Source: Gaiellasilicea sp035556515 (GTDB lineage: Bacteria; Actinomycetota; Thermoleophilia; Gaiellales; Gaiellaceae). From it: a DNA stretch of 30,188 bases. The translations under genes and the position numbers were made by a program. The notes below the pieces were generated by a model. The model was not told the DNA's origin. It did no database searches and worked only from the letters and a program-made list of their open reading frames with translations. This document shows positions 1 to 7,799 of this stretch, one piece after another (positions within the stretch are counted from its first letter, which is position 1; every line of letters starts with the position of its first letter). The stretch spans positions 1 to 30,188 of the forward strand of contig DATMEO010000064.1 of assembly GCA_035556515.1 (NCBI GenBank), given 5' to 3'.

Positions 1-74
1 AGGTAGACGTTGCGCTCGACGACGCCGCCGAGCCCGATCAGCTCGGCGCGCAGCGTTGAGGCCGCGGCTCTCAT
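1..74 (-). CDS. ABC-2 type transporter permease, N-terminal fragment
   Basis: Only the first 24 codons are inside the window; the gene runs off the left edge. The ATG (complement of 72-74) overlaps the TGA of the ATPase gene by four bases (ATGA), so the two are translationally coupled. The visible N-terminus, beginning MRAAASTLRAELIGLGG, is a short amphipathic start with no membrane span yet. An export permease of the ABC-2 family is inferred from its place directly after a CcmA/NatA-type ATPase; the fragment alone cannot prove it. Confidence 0.6.
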   Translation of the reverse strand, partial: MRAAASTLRAELIGLGGVVERNVY

Positions 75-916
75 GCAAACACCTCCCGGTCCTCGTCGTC
101 GTCGTCCGTCTCCATCTCGAACTTCCGCCCGGTGGCGGCGAAGAACGCCTGCTCGAGCGTCTGCACGCCGAAGCGCTCGAGCACCTCGGGCACGGTCTCG
201 AGGAACAGGAGCTCACCGCGGTCGAGGATCCCGACGCGGTCGGCCAGGGCCTCCGCCTCGGCCAGGTCGTGCGTGCAGAGCAGGATCGTCGAGTCGTGCG
301 ACGTGCGCACCGAACGGATGAAGTCCTGCACCTCGAGCTTCGAGCGCGGGTCGAGACCCGTCGTCGGCTCGTCGAGGAGGAGCAGCACCGGCGAGGTGAG
401 CAGCGCCCGCGCGAGCGCCACCTTCTGCTGCATCCCGCGCGAGAGGTTCTCCATCGGCTCGGTCCGCCGATCGGCCGGGAAGCCGACCTTCGACAGGATG
501 TCCGGGATCTTCGCCCGCGTCTCCCGTGGGCCCATCCCGTAGTAGCGCGCCGCGTAGTGCAGGTTCTCGCCGGCCGACATCTTCTTGAAGAAGCTGGCCT
601 CGACGGAGACGCGATTGACGAGCTTGCGGACGGGGCGCGGGTCGGTGAAGACATCGTGCCCGAAGACGTGCGCGCTGCCCCCGTCGTGGAAGAGCAACGT
701 CGAGAGCAGCCGCACGAGCGTCGACTTCCCGGAGCCGTTCTGGCCCAGGATCGCAACGCACTCCCCCCGCTCCATCGTGAACGTGACGCCCTGCAGCGCC
801 GCCCGCTTCTTGCGCGCGAACCGGCCCGCCTTCTTGTCGCGGCGCGAGAACTCCTTGCGGAGGTCGTAGACCTCCACGGCAGGTGACGGACGATGCAATT
901 CGATGACCTCGGACAT
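71..916 (-). CDS. ABC transporter ATP-binding protein (CcmA/NatA-like)
   Basis: This is the nucleotide-binding subunit of an ABC exporter, 281 aa. Walker A is GQNGSGKST (about 58-66), the signature motif is LSRGMQQ (about 158-164), Walker B is LLLLDEP (about 178-184) followed by the D-loop, and the switch histidine is in THD (about 216). The order and the family style resemble drug or polysaccharide exporters of the ABC-2 class. I chose the ATG at 914-916 because an AGGAG lies seven bases upstream. An ATG 14 codons further out (958) lacks such a site and would add residues unlike the family. It overlaps the downstream permease gene by four bases. The substrate cannot be told from sequence. 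Confidence 0.93.
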   Translation of the reverse strand: MSEVIELHRPSPAVEVYDLRKEFSRRDKKAGRFARKKRAALQGVTFTMERGECVAILGQNGSGKSTLVRLLSTLLFHDGGSAHVFGHDVFTDPRPVRKLVNRVSVEASFFKKMSAGENLHYAARYYGMGPRETRAKIPDILSKVGFPADRRTEPMENLSRGMQQKVALARALLTSPVLLLLDEPTTGLDPRSKLEVQDFIRSVRTSHDSTILLCTHDLAEAEALADRVGILDRGELLFLETVPEVLERFGVQTLEQAFFAATGRKFEMETDDDDEDREVFA

Positions 917-963
917 TCGAAAACTCCTATCGCTCACAGAAACTCCAGAACACAGCACGCGAC

Positions 964-982
964 GCCCGCTACTACGGCGGGC
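964..982 (-). other. Small GC hairpin after the MFS gene
   Basis: A perfect 6-bp stem (GCCCGC at 964-969 with GCGGGC at 977-982, 7-base loop) lies between the end of the MFS gene and the ABC operon start, both on the minus strand. No T-run follows, so it is at best a weak or factor-assisted terminator. The rest of the 102-base gap shows nothing I recognise. Confidence 0.3.
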
Positions 983-1018
983 CGCGGCAACGGGTGTCCT
1001 AGATGTGGGTGAGGAGTC

Positions 1019-2425
1019 TCACGAGGGCGACGATACCAGCGGCTCCCGCCGCGCGCCAGCGGGATTTCGGATCCCGACGAGGCCGACGACGCCGCCCGCT
1101 GCGACGAGGACGGCCGTCAGCACCATCCCGATTCGGTAGCCCGCGAGGTCGAGCTCGGCGCCCGAGCGGCCGGCGACCGCGACGCCGACGGCCGCGATCC
1201 CGAGCAGCCCCGCCACACGGGCGACGGCGTTGTTGACCCCGGAGGCGATGCCGCTGTCACCTCGGTGGGCATCCGACATCACCGTCGTCGTCAGCGGCGC
1301 GACTGTGATCGCCAGCCCGAGCCCGAACAGGACCATCGCCGGCAGCACGTCCGGGACGTAGCTCACGTCTGCGTCGAGCCGGGCGAGCAAGAGCACCCCG
1401 ACCGCCCCCACGAGCGGCCCGCCACCCATGAAGAGCCGCGGCCCATACCGGGCAGAGAGCGCGCCGAACCGGCGCGAGAGCACGAACATCAGCACTGTCA
1501 CCGGCAACCCGGCGAGCCCGCTCTCGAGCGCCGACCAGCCCGCCACCTGCTGCAGAAAGATCGTCAGGAAGAAGAAGAGCGACGAAAGCGCGGCGTAGAC
1601 GAGCAGCGTCTCCACGTTCGCGAACGTGAAGTTGCGACGGCGGAAGAGTGCGAGCGGCAGCATCGGGTCGGATGCGCGCCGCTCCCAGAGCACGAAGAGC
1701 CCGAGCAGGAGCGCTCCGGCAGCAAGGCCGCCGATCACGACCGGGTCGCTCCAGCCGCGCTCCGGCTGCTGGACGAGGGCGAACACGGGGGCGGCGAGGC
1801 CGAGCGCCGCGAGGAGGGCGCCGACGAGGTCGAGTCGCCGCTTTGGCCCCTCGCGCCGCCGGTCGGGCTCGACCGCGTAGGCGATCAACGCCAGAGTCAG
1901 GAGGACGAACGGGATGTTGACCGCGAAGATCCACCGCCACGACCCCGCGTCGACGAGCACGCCTCCCGCGAGCGGCCCGATCACGGTTGCGATGCCGCCC
2001 CACGCCGTCCAGGTCCCGATCGCTGCGCCGCGCTCCTTCTCGTCCTCGTAGGTGATCGCGATCAGCGCCAGCGAGGCGGGCGTCAGGAGCGCGCTCGTCG
2101 CCCCCTGGATCGCGCGCGCCACGACGAGCAGCTCGATGGTGGGCGCGAGCGCACAGAAGACCGAGGCGAGACCGAAGAGACCGACGCCGAGGGCGAAGAT
2201 GCGCCGCTCGCCGTAGAGATCGCCCAGCGAGCCGCCGACCAGGATCAGCGAGCCGAGCGTCAGCAGGTACGCGTTCACCACCCACTGCTGTCCGGCGAGG
2301 CCGCCGCCGAGGTCGTCCTGGATCGCCGGCAGGGCGACGTTGACCACGGTCGAGTCGAGGAGGGCGATCCCGGAGCCGAGGATCGTGGCGACCAGCGTCA
2401 GCGTTCTCGCCCGACTGGAATCCAT
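1019..2425 (-). CDS. MFS transporter, DHA2 (EmrB/QacA-like) family
   Basis: A 468-aa polytopic membrane protein, long enough for 14 helices as in the DHA2 drug:proton antiporters. Near the N-terminus it has the family motif LDSTVVNVALPAI (about 24-36). The loop between helices 2 and 3 carries the motif-A-like GSLGDLYGERRIF (about 65-77). A motif-C-like glycine-rich stretch, IGPLAGGVLVD, follows about residue 153. The probable function is proton-driven export of small molecules, but the substrate is unknown. The gene is divergent from the glnA operon. A TAGCAT -10-like box lies about 10 bases upstream of the ATG, so the transcript may be nearly leaderless. It shows no truncation. Confidence 0.92.
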   Translation of the reverse strand: MDSSRARTLTLVATILGSGIALLDSTVVNVALPAIQDDLGGGLAGQQWVVNAYLLTLGSLILVGGSLGDLYGERRIFALGVGLFGLASVFCALAPTIELLVVARAIQGATSALLTPASLALIAITYEDEKERGAAIGTWTAWGGIATVIGPLAGGVLVDAGSWRWIFAVNIPFVLLTLALIAYAVEPDRRREGPKRRLDLVGALLAALGLAAPVFALVQQPERGWSDPVVIGGLAAGALLLGLFVLWERRASDPMLPLALFRRRNFTFANVETLLVYAALSSLFFFLTIFLQQVAGWSALESGLAGLPVTVLMFVLSRRFGALSARYGPRLFMGGGPLVGAVGVLLLARLDADVSYVPDVLPAMVLFGLGLAITVAPLTTTVMSDAHRGDSGIASGVNNAVARVAGLLGIAAVGVAVAGRSGAELDLAGYRIGMVLTAVLVAAGGVVGLVGIRNPAGARREPLVSSPS

Positions 2426-2434
2426 CCCCCGACG

Positions 2435-2440
2435 ATGCTA
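2435..2440 (-). promoter_or_regulatory. Possible -10 box of the MFS gene
   Basis: On the minus strand these bases read TAGCAT, four of six matches to TATAAT, about ten bases upstream of the MFS start codon. No good -35 is visible. The same bases overlap the region where glnA transcription must begin on the other strand, so the two promoters are closely spaced. Confidence 0.3.
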
Positions 2441-2451
2441 CGGTGCGAACA

Positions 2452-2491
2452 GGTTCCGCCGCCGAAGGCGGATCCGAGGCTATGGCGCCTC
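2452..2491 (+). promoter_or_regulatory. glnA leader: two adjacent hexaloop hairpins (ANTAR-target-like antiterminator)
   Basis: Hairpin 1 pairs 2452-2460 with 2467-2475 (eight pairs, one T-T mismatch) around the six-base loop GCCGAA. Hairpin 2 follows with no linker: 2476-2480 (GAGGC) pairs with 2487-2491 (GCCTC) around the six-base loop TATGGC. Both loops have G at position 4. The 3' strand of hairpin 2 lies within the 5' strand of the terminator at 2485-2514, so the two cannot form together. Paired hexaloop hairpins overlapping a terminator are the known layout of RNA targets of ANTAR-domain antiterminators. The consensus A at loop position 1 is absent in both loops, so the match is partial. 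Confidence 0.55.
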
Positions 2492-2521
2492 GCAGCTCAC
2501 CGAGCTGCGGGCGCTTTTTTT
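2485..2521 (+). terminator. Intrinsic terminator in the glnA leader (attenuator)
   Basis: The stem is GCGCC (2485-2489) plus CGCAGCTC (2491-2498), pairing with GAGCTGCG (2502-2509) plus GGCGC (2510-2514), with one bulged T and a three-base loop. Seven T residues follow on the plus strand (2515-2521). No plus-strand gene lies upstream; the neighbouring MFS gene points away. The terminator therefore acts on the glnA operon's own transcript, 25 bases before the glnA start codon, which is the position of an attenuator. Confidence 0.85.
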
Positions 2522-2546
2522 GTGGTCCAACGGAAGGGAGCGGGGG

Positions 2547-4013
2547 ATGTCGGAGCTCGAAGAAGACAGGCACTACCTGATGAGCAATCACGTGAACGGC
2601 AGCGGGGAGACGCTGCCCGACGCCCGCGAGGCGCTCGAGTGGGCCGCCGAGACGCGCGTCTCGATGGTGGATCTCAAGTTCTGCGACCTGCTCGGCACGT
2701 GGCAGCACATGACGCTGCCGCTGCGGGCATTCGGCGCCGACGCGTTCGAGGACGGGCTCGGCTTTGACGGTTCCTCGATCCGCGGGTGGCAGGGGATCTC
2801 CGAGTCGGACATGCTGCTGATGCCCGATCCGAGCTCGGCGATCCTCGATCCGGGCACCGAGGCGCCGACGCTCTCGCTGATCTGCGAGATCGCCGATCCG
2901 ATCACGCGCGAGGGCTATTCGCGCGACCCGCGCCAGGTTGCGAAGCGCGCCGAGGAGTACCTGCGGCAGACCGGGATCGCGGACACGTGCTTCGTCGGCC
3001 CTGAGTGCGAGTTCTTCGTCTTCGACGAGGTGAGCTACGAGCTCGGGCCGAACGCGGCCCACTACTCGGTCGATTCGAGCGAGGGCTACTGGAACTCGGG
3101 CAGGCCCGGCCTCGGCTACACGTCGCGGCCGAAGGAGGGCTACTTCCCGACCGCGCCGCACGATTCGCTGCACGACCTGCGCACCGCGATGGTGCTGACA
3201 CTGGAGCGGCTCGGGATCCCGTGCGAGTTCCACCACCACGAGGTCGCCTCGGGCGGCCAGTGCGAGATCGACCTTCGCTTCCAGAGCCTGACCCGGATGG
3301 CCGACCAGGTCATGACCTACAAGTACGTGGTCAAGAACGTGGCGCACGCGCACGGCAAGTCGGTCACGTTCATGCCGAAGCCGATCTTCGGCGACAACGG
3401 CTCCGGGATGCACTGCCACCAGTCCCTCTGGAAGGAGGGGACGCCGCTGATGGCGGACAAGTCGGGCTACGCCGGGCTCTCGCAGCTCGCCCGCGCCTAC
3501 GTCGGCGGCCTGCTCGAGCACGCGCCCGCGCTGCTCGCGTTCTGCGCGCCGACGACGAACTCGTACCGCCGGCTCGTGCCCGGCTACGAGGCGCCGGTGA
3601 ATCTCGTCTACTCGCAGCGCAACCGCTCGGCCTGCATCCGAATCCCGATGTACTCCGATTCGCCCAAGGCGAAGCGGATCGAGTTCCGCTGCCCCGACGC
3701 GGCCGCGAACCCCTACCTCGCCTTTTCGGCGATGATGATGGCCGGCATCGACGGGATCGAGCGCGGACTCGACCCGGGCGCGCCGGCCGACTACGACCTC
3801 TTCGAAGAAGAGGGCCATGACGTGCCGCAGGTGCCGGGCTCGCTCGCCGAAGCACTCGACGCGCTCGAGGCCGACCATGCCTTCCTGCTCCGGGGCGGCG
3901 TCTTCACCGAGGACCTGATCCGGACGTGGATCGACTGGAAGCGCGAGCACGAGGTCGACGTCGTTCGGCTCCGCCCCCACCCGGCCGAATTCGGCCTCTA
4001 CTACGACTGCTAG
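2547..4013 (+). CDS. glnA: Glutamine synthetase, type I
   Basis: GlnA makes glutamine from glutamate, ammonia and ATP in the cytoplasm; 488 aa. The beta-Grasp signature FDGSSIRGW (73-81), the VGPECEFFVFD metal site (about 150-160), HHHEVASGGQCE (229-240) and the ATP-binding KPIFGDNGSGMHCH (278-291) are all present. Ungapped alignment with the C-terminal region of E. coli GlnA places Phe419 (in DYDLFEE) at the adenylylated tyrosine (Tyr397, NLYDLP). This enzyme therefore cannot be adenylylated there. It retains the GSI-beta-like insertion near 160-200. The ATG at 2547 follows an AAGGGAG and fits the family's N-terminus. The PII gene begins ten bases after its stop, with an AGGAGG between. Expression is probably set by the leader attenuator. 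Confidence 0.97.
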   Translation: MSELEEDRHYLMSNHVNGSGETLPDAREALEWAAETRVSMVDLKFCDLLGTWQHMTLPLRAFGADAFEDGLGFDGSSIRGWQGISESDMLLMPDPSSAILDPGTEAPTLSLICEIADPITREGYSRDPRQVAKRAEEYLRQTGIADTCFVGPECEFFVFDEVSYELGPNAAHYSVDSSEGYWNSGRPGLGYTSRPKEGYFPTAPHDSLHDLRTAMVLTLERLGIPCEFHHHEVASGGQCEIDLRFQSLTRMADQVMTYKYVVKNVAHAHGKSVTFMPKPIFGDNGSGMHCHQSLWKEGTPLMADKSGYAGLSQLARAYVGGLLEHAPALLAFCAPTTNSYRRLVPGYEAPVNLVYSQRNRSACIRIPMYSDSPKAKRIEFRCPDAAANPYLAFSAMMMAGIDGIERGLDPGAPADYDLFEEEGHDVPQVPGSLAEALDALEADHAFLLRGGVFTEDLIRTWIDWKREHEVDVVRLRPHPAEFGLYYDC

Positions 4014-4022
4014 GAGGCGGCG

Positions 4023-4370
4023 TTGATCAAGATCGAGGCGGTCGTCGTGCGCGAGAAGGTCGAGGAGGTGATGGACGCCGTCACCGAGCGCACCGGGCAC
4101 GTCGGCGTCACGGTGCTCGAAGCGGTCGGGCACGGCGCCCAGCCCGGGATCACGCACGAGTACCGGGGCCGCGTCTTCGAGTCGCGGTTCCTGCCGAAGG
4201 CGCTGCTGATCTTCGTCGTCGACGGCGAGCGGGCCGACGAGATCGTCGAGGCGATCGTCGCGGCGGCGCGCACCGGGCACGAGTCGGGAGACGGGATCGT
4301 CTGGACGACCCCGGTCTGGAGCGTCACGCACAACCGCACGGGCCGGCCGCTCGAAGAGGTGGTCGCGTGA
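4023..4370 (+). CDS. glnK: PII family nitrogen regulator (divergent)
   Basis: PII proteins are trimeric sensors of ATP/ADP and 2-oxoglutarate that gate Amt channels and other nitrogen enzymes. This 115-aa protein aligns over its full length with GlnB/GlnK. Gln40 matches the ligand-binding Gln39, the T-loop reads GITHEYRGRVFESRF, and Arg105 matches Arg103. Two things are odd. Phe52 sits at the modified Tyr51. The B-loop reads TGHESGDGIVW, with one extra residue and without the lysines equal to Lys85 and Lys90. The start is TTG at 4023, preceded by a strong AGGAGG; the stop overlaps the amt GTG by four bases. The linkage supports an Amt-gating role; nucleotide binding may be altered. Confidence 0.9.
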   Translation: MIKIEAVVVREKVEEVMDAVTERTGHVGVTVLEAVGHGAQPGITHEYRGRVFESRFLPKALLIFVVDGERADEIVEAIVAAARTGHESGDGIVWTTPVWSVTHNRTGRPLEEVVA

Positions 4371-5767
4371 GCAACCGCGACCTCGCGATCGCCGCCTCGA
4401 CGATCTGGGTGGTCGTCGCCGCGATCCTCGTCATGTTCATGCAAGCCGGCTTCGCGTTCCTCGAGGCCGGGCTGACGCGGATGAAGAACGTCGGCCACGT
4501 GGCGGCCAAGAACGTGCTCACGTTCGCGCTCGCCGCGGTGGTCTACTACCTCGTCGGCTTCGGGATCGCGTTCGGCGACGGCGGCAACGGCCTCGTCGGC
4601 GGCTCCGGCTTCCTGCCCGACGCCGACACGCTGCTCGCGATCGGGGCGGAGCCGTTTTCGTGGTTCTCGACGATTCCGGCCTCCGGCGCGTACATGTTCC
4701 AGGTCGTCTTCGCGGGCGTCTCGCTCGCGATCGTCTGGGGTGCGATGGCAGAGCGGACGAAGCTCTGGGTCTACTTCGCCTTCGGCGTCGTCTTCGTCCT
4801 CGTCTACTCGGTCGTCTCGCACTGGATCTGGCATCCGGACGGCTGGCTCTTCGCGCTCGGGATGCAGGACTTCGCGGGCTCGACGGTCGTCCACTACCAG
4901 GGCGCGCTGGCTGCGCTCGCCGGTGCGTTGCTGCTGGGGCCGAGGCTCGGCAAGTACGGCGCCGACGGCCGGCCGAACGCGATCCCCGGCCACAACATGG
5001 CCTACACGACGCTCGGCGTCCTGATCCTCTGGTTCGGCTGGTTCGGCTTCAACGCCGGCTCGACGCTCGGGATCCAGAGCGGCGACAAGCTCGGCTACTT
5101 CGCCTATGTGGCAGTGACGACCAACGTCGCCGCCGCTGCGGGCGCCCTCGGCGGGATCCTGACCTCGTGGCTCGTCGTACGGAAGCCCGACCTCTCGATG
5201 CTGCTGAACGGCGTCGTTGCTGCGCTCGTCGCCGTCACGGCCGCGTGCGGCTTCGTCGCGCCGTGGGCGGCGATCGTGATCGGCTTCGTCGCGGGCGCGA
5301 TGGCAGTGGGAGCGGTGCTCTGGGTCGAGTCGATCGGCATCGACGACCCGATCGGCGCCGTCGCCGTACACGGCCTCGCCGGTGTCTGGGGGACGCTCGC
5401 GACTGGCATCTTCGCGCTGCCGGCGCTCGCGTCGAACCTCGCGACCGGCTCGGGCGGGCTGCTCTACACCGGCAGCTTCCACCAGCTCGGCGTCCAGGCG
5501 CTCGGCATCCTCGCGGTCGGTGCCTTCACCTTCACGGCCTCATTCGGCGCGCTCTGGACGATGAAGCGGCTGGCCGGGATCCGCGTCGACGCGGCGGTCG
5601 AGCGGGCCGGCCTCGACGTCTCCGAGCACGGCATGTGGGGCTATCCCGAGTTCTACATCCCGGTTCCCGGTGGCTACGGCAGCGAGTCGCACGCGGCTGC
5701 GCTCTCACCGGGCATGCGCCATCAGGCCACGGCGCCGGCCGCGACCGTCGCCGTCGAGACCGGCTGA
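4367..5767 (+). CDS. amt: Ammonium transporter, Amt family
   Basis: A 466-aa inner-membrane channel for ammonium, with about eleven helices expected. The twin-histidine pore is visible as His176 in DFAGSTVVH and His335 in GAVAVHGLAG; the recruiting Asp168 is in the first motif. GWFGFNAGS (about 224-232) is a family signature. The C-terminal tail GLDVSEHGMWGY is the cytoplasmic region that contacts PII in this family. The start is GTG at 4367, overlapping the PII stop (GTGA). Without a signal-like extension, the N-terminus begins directly with helix 1. It is the third gene of the glnA operon and is followed by a strong palindrome. Confidence 0.96.
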   Translation: MSNRDLAIAASTIWVVVAAILVMFMQAGFAFLEAGLTRMKNVGHVAAKNVLTFALAAVVYYLVGFGIAFGDGGNGLVGGSGFLPDADTLLAIGAEPFSWFSTIPASGAYMFQVVFAGVSLAIVWGAMAERTKLWVYFAFGVVFVLVYSVVSHWIWHPDGWLFALGMQDFAGSTVVHYQGALAALAGALLLGPRLGKYGADGRPNAIPGHNMAYTTLGVLILWFGWFGFNAGSTLGIQSGDKLGYFAYVAVTTNVAAAAGALGGILTSWLVVRKPDLSMLLNGVVAALVAVTAACGFVAPWAAIVIGFVAGAMAVGAVLWVESIGIDDPIGAVAVHGLAGVWGTLATGIFALPALASNLATGSGGLLYTGSFHQLGVQALGILAVGAFTFTASFGALWTMKRLAGIRVDAAVERAGLDVSEHGMWGYPEFYIPVPGGYGSESHAAALSPGMRHQATAPAATVAVETG

Positions 5768-5774
5768 CCGAAAC

Positions 5775-5809
5775 GGCCATGTCCCAGGGACTGTCCCTGG
5801 GACATGGCC
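5775..5809. repeat. Perfect 16-bp palindrome between convergent genes
   Basis: Bases 5775-5790 are the exact reverse complement of 5794-5809, with a CTG loop. The core is TGTCCCAGGGAC and its mirror. It begins seven bases after the amt stop and lies between convergent amt and the SIMPL gene, so it can fold in either transcript. It has no T-run, so it would act as a bidirectional stall or RNA-end-protecting hairpin rather than a textbook terminator. The form also suits an interspersed palindromic repeat. Confidence 0.7.
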
Positions 5810-5846
5810 GGGCTCGCCGTTGACGCCGGCGGGACCGGCTCTGAAT

Positions 5847-6545
5847 CTACGACACCGAGAACGTGACCGAGACGACCGCGTTGACCTGCTGCGTGCCGGG
5901 CTCGATCGGGGTCGAGCCGGCCTCCATCGCCTTGTCGGCGTTCGCGAACGGCATGGGCTGCGGCGCGCCGCCGCCCTCGACGATCGCGGTGACACGGCCG
6001 AGCGAGAGGTTCGAGGCAGACGCGAGCGCCTGGGCGCTTTCGCGAGCATCCGCAACGGCAGCCTTGAGCGCGGTGCGATAGAGCTCGCCCTGGTCGCCGC
6101 GGGAGAGCGACGGGCCGTAGACCTGGTTTGCGCCCGCGTCGACGGCCGCGTCGATCAGCGCGCCGGCTTTCGCGATCTCCTTGATCGTGGCCGAGACAGT
6201 GTTGGTGGCTACGAACGCCTGTACCTCGTTGCGCTCGTTGTAGCGGGGCGAGAGCGAGACCGACTGCGTCTTCAGCTCGGTGCCGCCGGCCGCCTTGACG
6301 GCCGCGATCACGCGGCGCATCTCCGCCGCGTTGGCGGAGAGCGCGGCCTTGGCGGTCTGGCCCTGGCTCTCGACGCCGAACGACAGCTCGGCCCGGTCGG
6401 GGACCGAGACGACGGACGCGGTGCCCTGGACGGTGATACCTCCGCTCTCGGCCGCGGCGCTCGACGCCGGCCCGGGGAGCGAGACGGCGGCGAGCAGCGC
6501 GGCGAGCGTCAGCAGCCCTGCGATGGGGAGGATTCGAGTTTTCAT
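5847..6545 (-). CDS. SIMPL domain (DUF541) secreted protein
   Basis: A 232-aa exported protein. Residues about 5-32 form a hydrophobic signal peptide followed by an Ala/Ser-rich cleavage region. The rest is one SIMPL/DUF541 domain, recognisable from GITVQGTASVVSVPDRA at the start of the mature part, the LSPRYNERNEVQAFVATNTVS strand region and the C-terminal strand VNAVVSVTFSVS. The molecular function of the family is poorly known; members are periplasmic or surface proteins. It lies 30 bases downstream of argH in the same direction and may share its transcript. A GTGACA box at the argH end could also give it its own promoter. Confidence 0.9.
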   Translation of the reverse strand: MKTRILPIAGLLTLAALLAAVSLPGPASSAAAESGGITVQGTASVVSVPDRAELSFGVESQGQTAKAALSANAAEMRRVIAAVKAAGGTELKTQSVSLSPRYNERNEVQAFVATNTVSATIKEIAKAGALIDAAVDAGANQVYGPSLSRGDQGELYRTALKAAVADARESAQALASASNLSLGRVTAIVEGGGAPQPMPFANADKAMEAGSTPIEPGTQQVNAVVSVTFSVS

Positions 6546-6575
6546 GCCGTGTCTACGCCGCCGCGCGCGGCTCTG

Positions 6576-7799
6576 TCACACGGATTCGAGCCGCCTGCGA
6601 GCCGCAGCCACCGCGGCCGGCACGCCGCCGGGGCCGGGCGTCGGCCGCTCGGCGGGCGCAGGGGACTCGTAGCTGCCGTCCCGCACCGACTGGGCGACCC
6701 GCTCGTGAGCGTCACGGAAGGGCATGCCTTCGCGGACGAGCGCCTCGGCCGCGTCGGTGGCGAGCAGGAGCGGATCTCCTGCCGCGGCCGCGAGCCGCCC
6801 GCGGTCGAGCTCGAGCCCGCGGACGAGTGCGGCGAGCGCCGCGAGTGCGCCGGCGAGATCGGCGCGTGCCGCGAAGACCGAAGCCTTGTCCTCCTGCAGG
6901 TCGCGGTTGTAGGCGAGCGGTAAGCCCTTCATCGTCGCGAGCAGTCCGGTCAGGCGGCCGATCGCAGTGCCGGCCTTACCGCGGGCAAGCTCGGCCACAT
7001 CCGGATTCAGCTTCTGCGGCATCATCGACGAGCCCGTCGCGGTGTCCTCGCCGAGGCGGGCGAAGCCGAACTCCGACGTCGTCCAGAGCACGATCTCCTC
7101 GCCGATCCGGGAGAGGTGGACGAAGCAGACGGCGACCGCGTAGACGTAGTCGAACGCGAAGTCGCGGTCGGAGACTGCGTCGAGCGAGTTCCGGAGCTGG
7201 TTCGCGGGCGCGGGAAGCGGCAGGGTCGAGCCGGCGAGCGCTCCGGCGCCGAGCGGGCTCGGTGCCGCGGCTGCGGCCGCGGCGGCGAAGCGCCCCAGGT
7301 CGCGCTCGAGCATCTCGACCCACGCGAGCAGGTGATGCCCGACTGTGATCGGCTGGGCACGCTGGAGATGCGTGTAGCCAGGCATCGGCGTCTCCGCGTC
7401 CGCCTCGGCCCGGTCGAGGACCGCGCCGGCGAGCTCGGCGATCGCCGCCCGCGCCTCGCCGGACGCGTCGACGACATAGAGTCGGAATGCCGCGGCGACC
7501 TGGTCGTTCCGCGACCGCCCCGCATGGATCTTCCGGCCGACCGCGCCGAGCAGGCGCTCGATCGCGGTGTGGACGTCTTCGTCCTCTGGCTCGATCCCGC
7601 CGCCGGCCGCGATCTCGACGAGCTTCGACTCGGCCTCCGCCAGCTCAGCGTCGTCGAGCAATCCGGCAGCGTGCAGCCGACGGGCGTGCACGGCCGTCGC
7701 CTCGCAGTCGTACGGCAGCAGCTCGGCGTCATCGGCGCGAAGGAACGCGGCCACGGCCGGGTCGAGCGCGCGCCCAACCCGGCCCGCCCAGAGCGTCAT
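6576..7799 (-). CDS. argH: Argininosuccinate lyase
   Basis: ArgH splits argininosuccinate into arginine and fumarate, the last step of arginine synthesis. The 407-aa protein has the family's IHAGRSRNDQVA (about 91-102), the catalytic His144 in GYTHLQRAQP and the mobile serine loop GSSMMPQKLNPD (256-267). The loop has Leu where most members have Lys (MPQKKNPD). It is some 50 residues shorter than typical ArgH (about 460), mainly through a trimmed C-terminal domain. All catalytic blocks are present, so it should be active. Its ATG overlaps the argG stop by four bases. Confidence 0.95.
   Translation of the reverse strand: MTLWAGRVGRALDPAVAAFLRADDAELLPYDCEATAVHARRLHAAGLLDDAELAEAESKLVEIAAGGGIEPEDEDVHTAIERLLGAVGRKIHAGRSRNDQVAAAFRLYVVDASGEARAAIAELAGAVLDRAEADAETPMPGYTHLQRAQPITVGHHLLAWVEMLERDLGRFAAAAAAAAPSPLGAGALAGSTLPLPAPANQLRNSLDAVSDRDFAFDYVYAVAVCFVHLSRIGEEIVLWTTSEFGFARLGEDTATGSSMMPQKLNPDVAELARGKAGTAIGRLTGLLATMKGLPLAYNRDLQEDKASVFAARADLAGALAALAALVRGLELDRGRLAAAAGDPLLLATDAAEALVREGMPFRDAHERVAQSVRDGSYESPAPAERPTPGPGGVPAAVAAARRRLESV

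Noticed and set aside
2426..2546. Cyanobacterial-type glutamine riboswitch before glnA
   Set aside because: I could not find the conserved three-stem junction or its signature bases; the two simple hexaloop hairpins fit an ANTAR-type target better.
1257..4331. A 1024-codon open frame on the minus strand across the MFS, glnA and PII genes
   Set aside because: It is antisense to three well-recognised genes, has arginine-, aspartate- and proline-rich composition typical of frames opposite GC-rich genes, and shows no domain.
5775..5809. CRISPR or tandem repeat unit
   Set aside because: A single palindrome without spaced copies; no array anywhere in the window.
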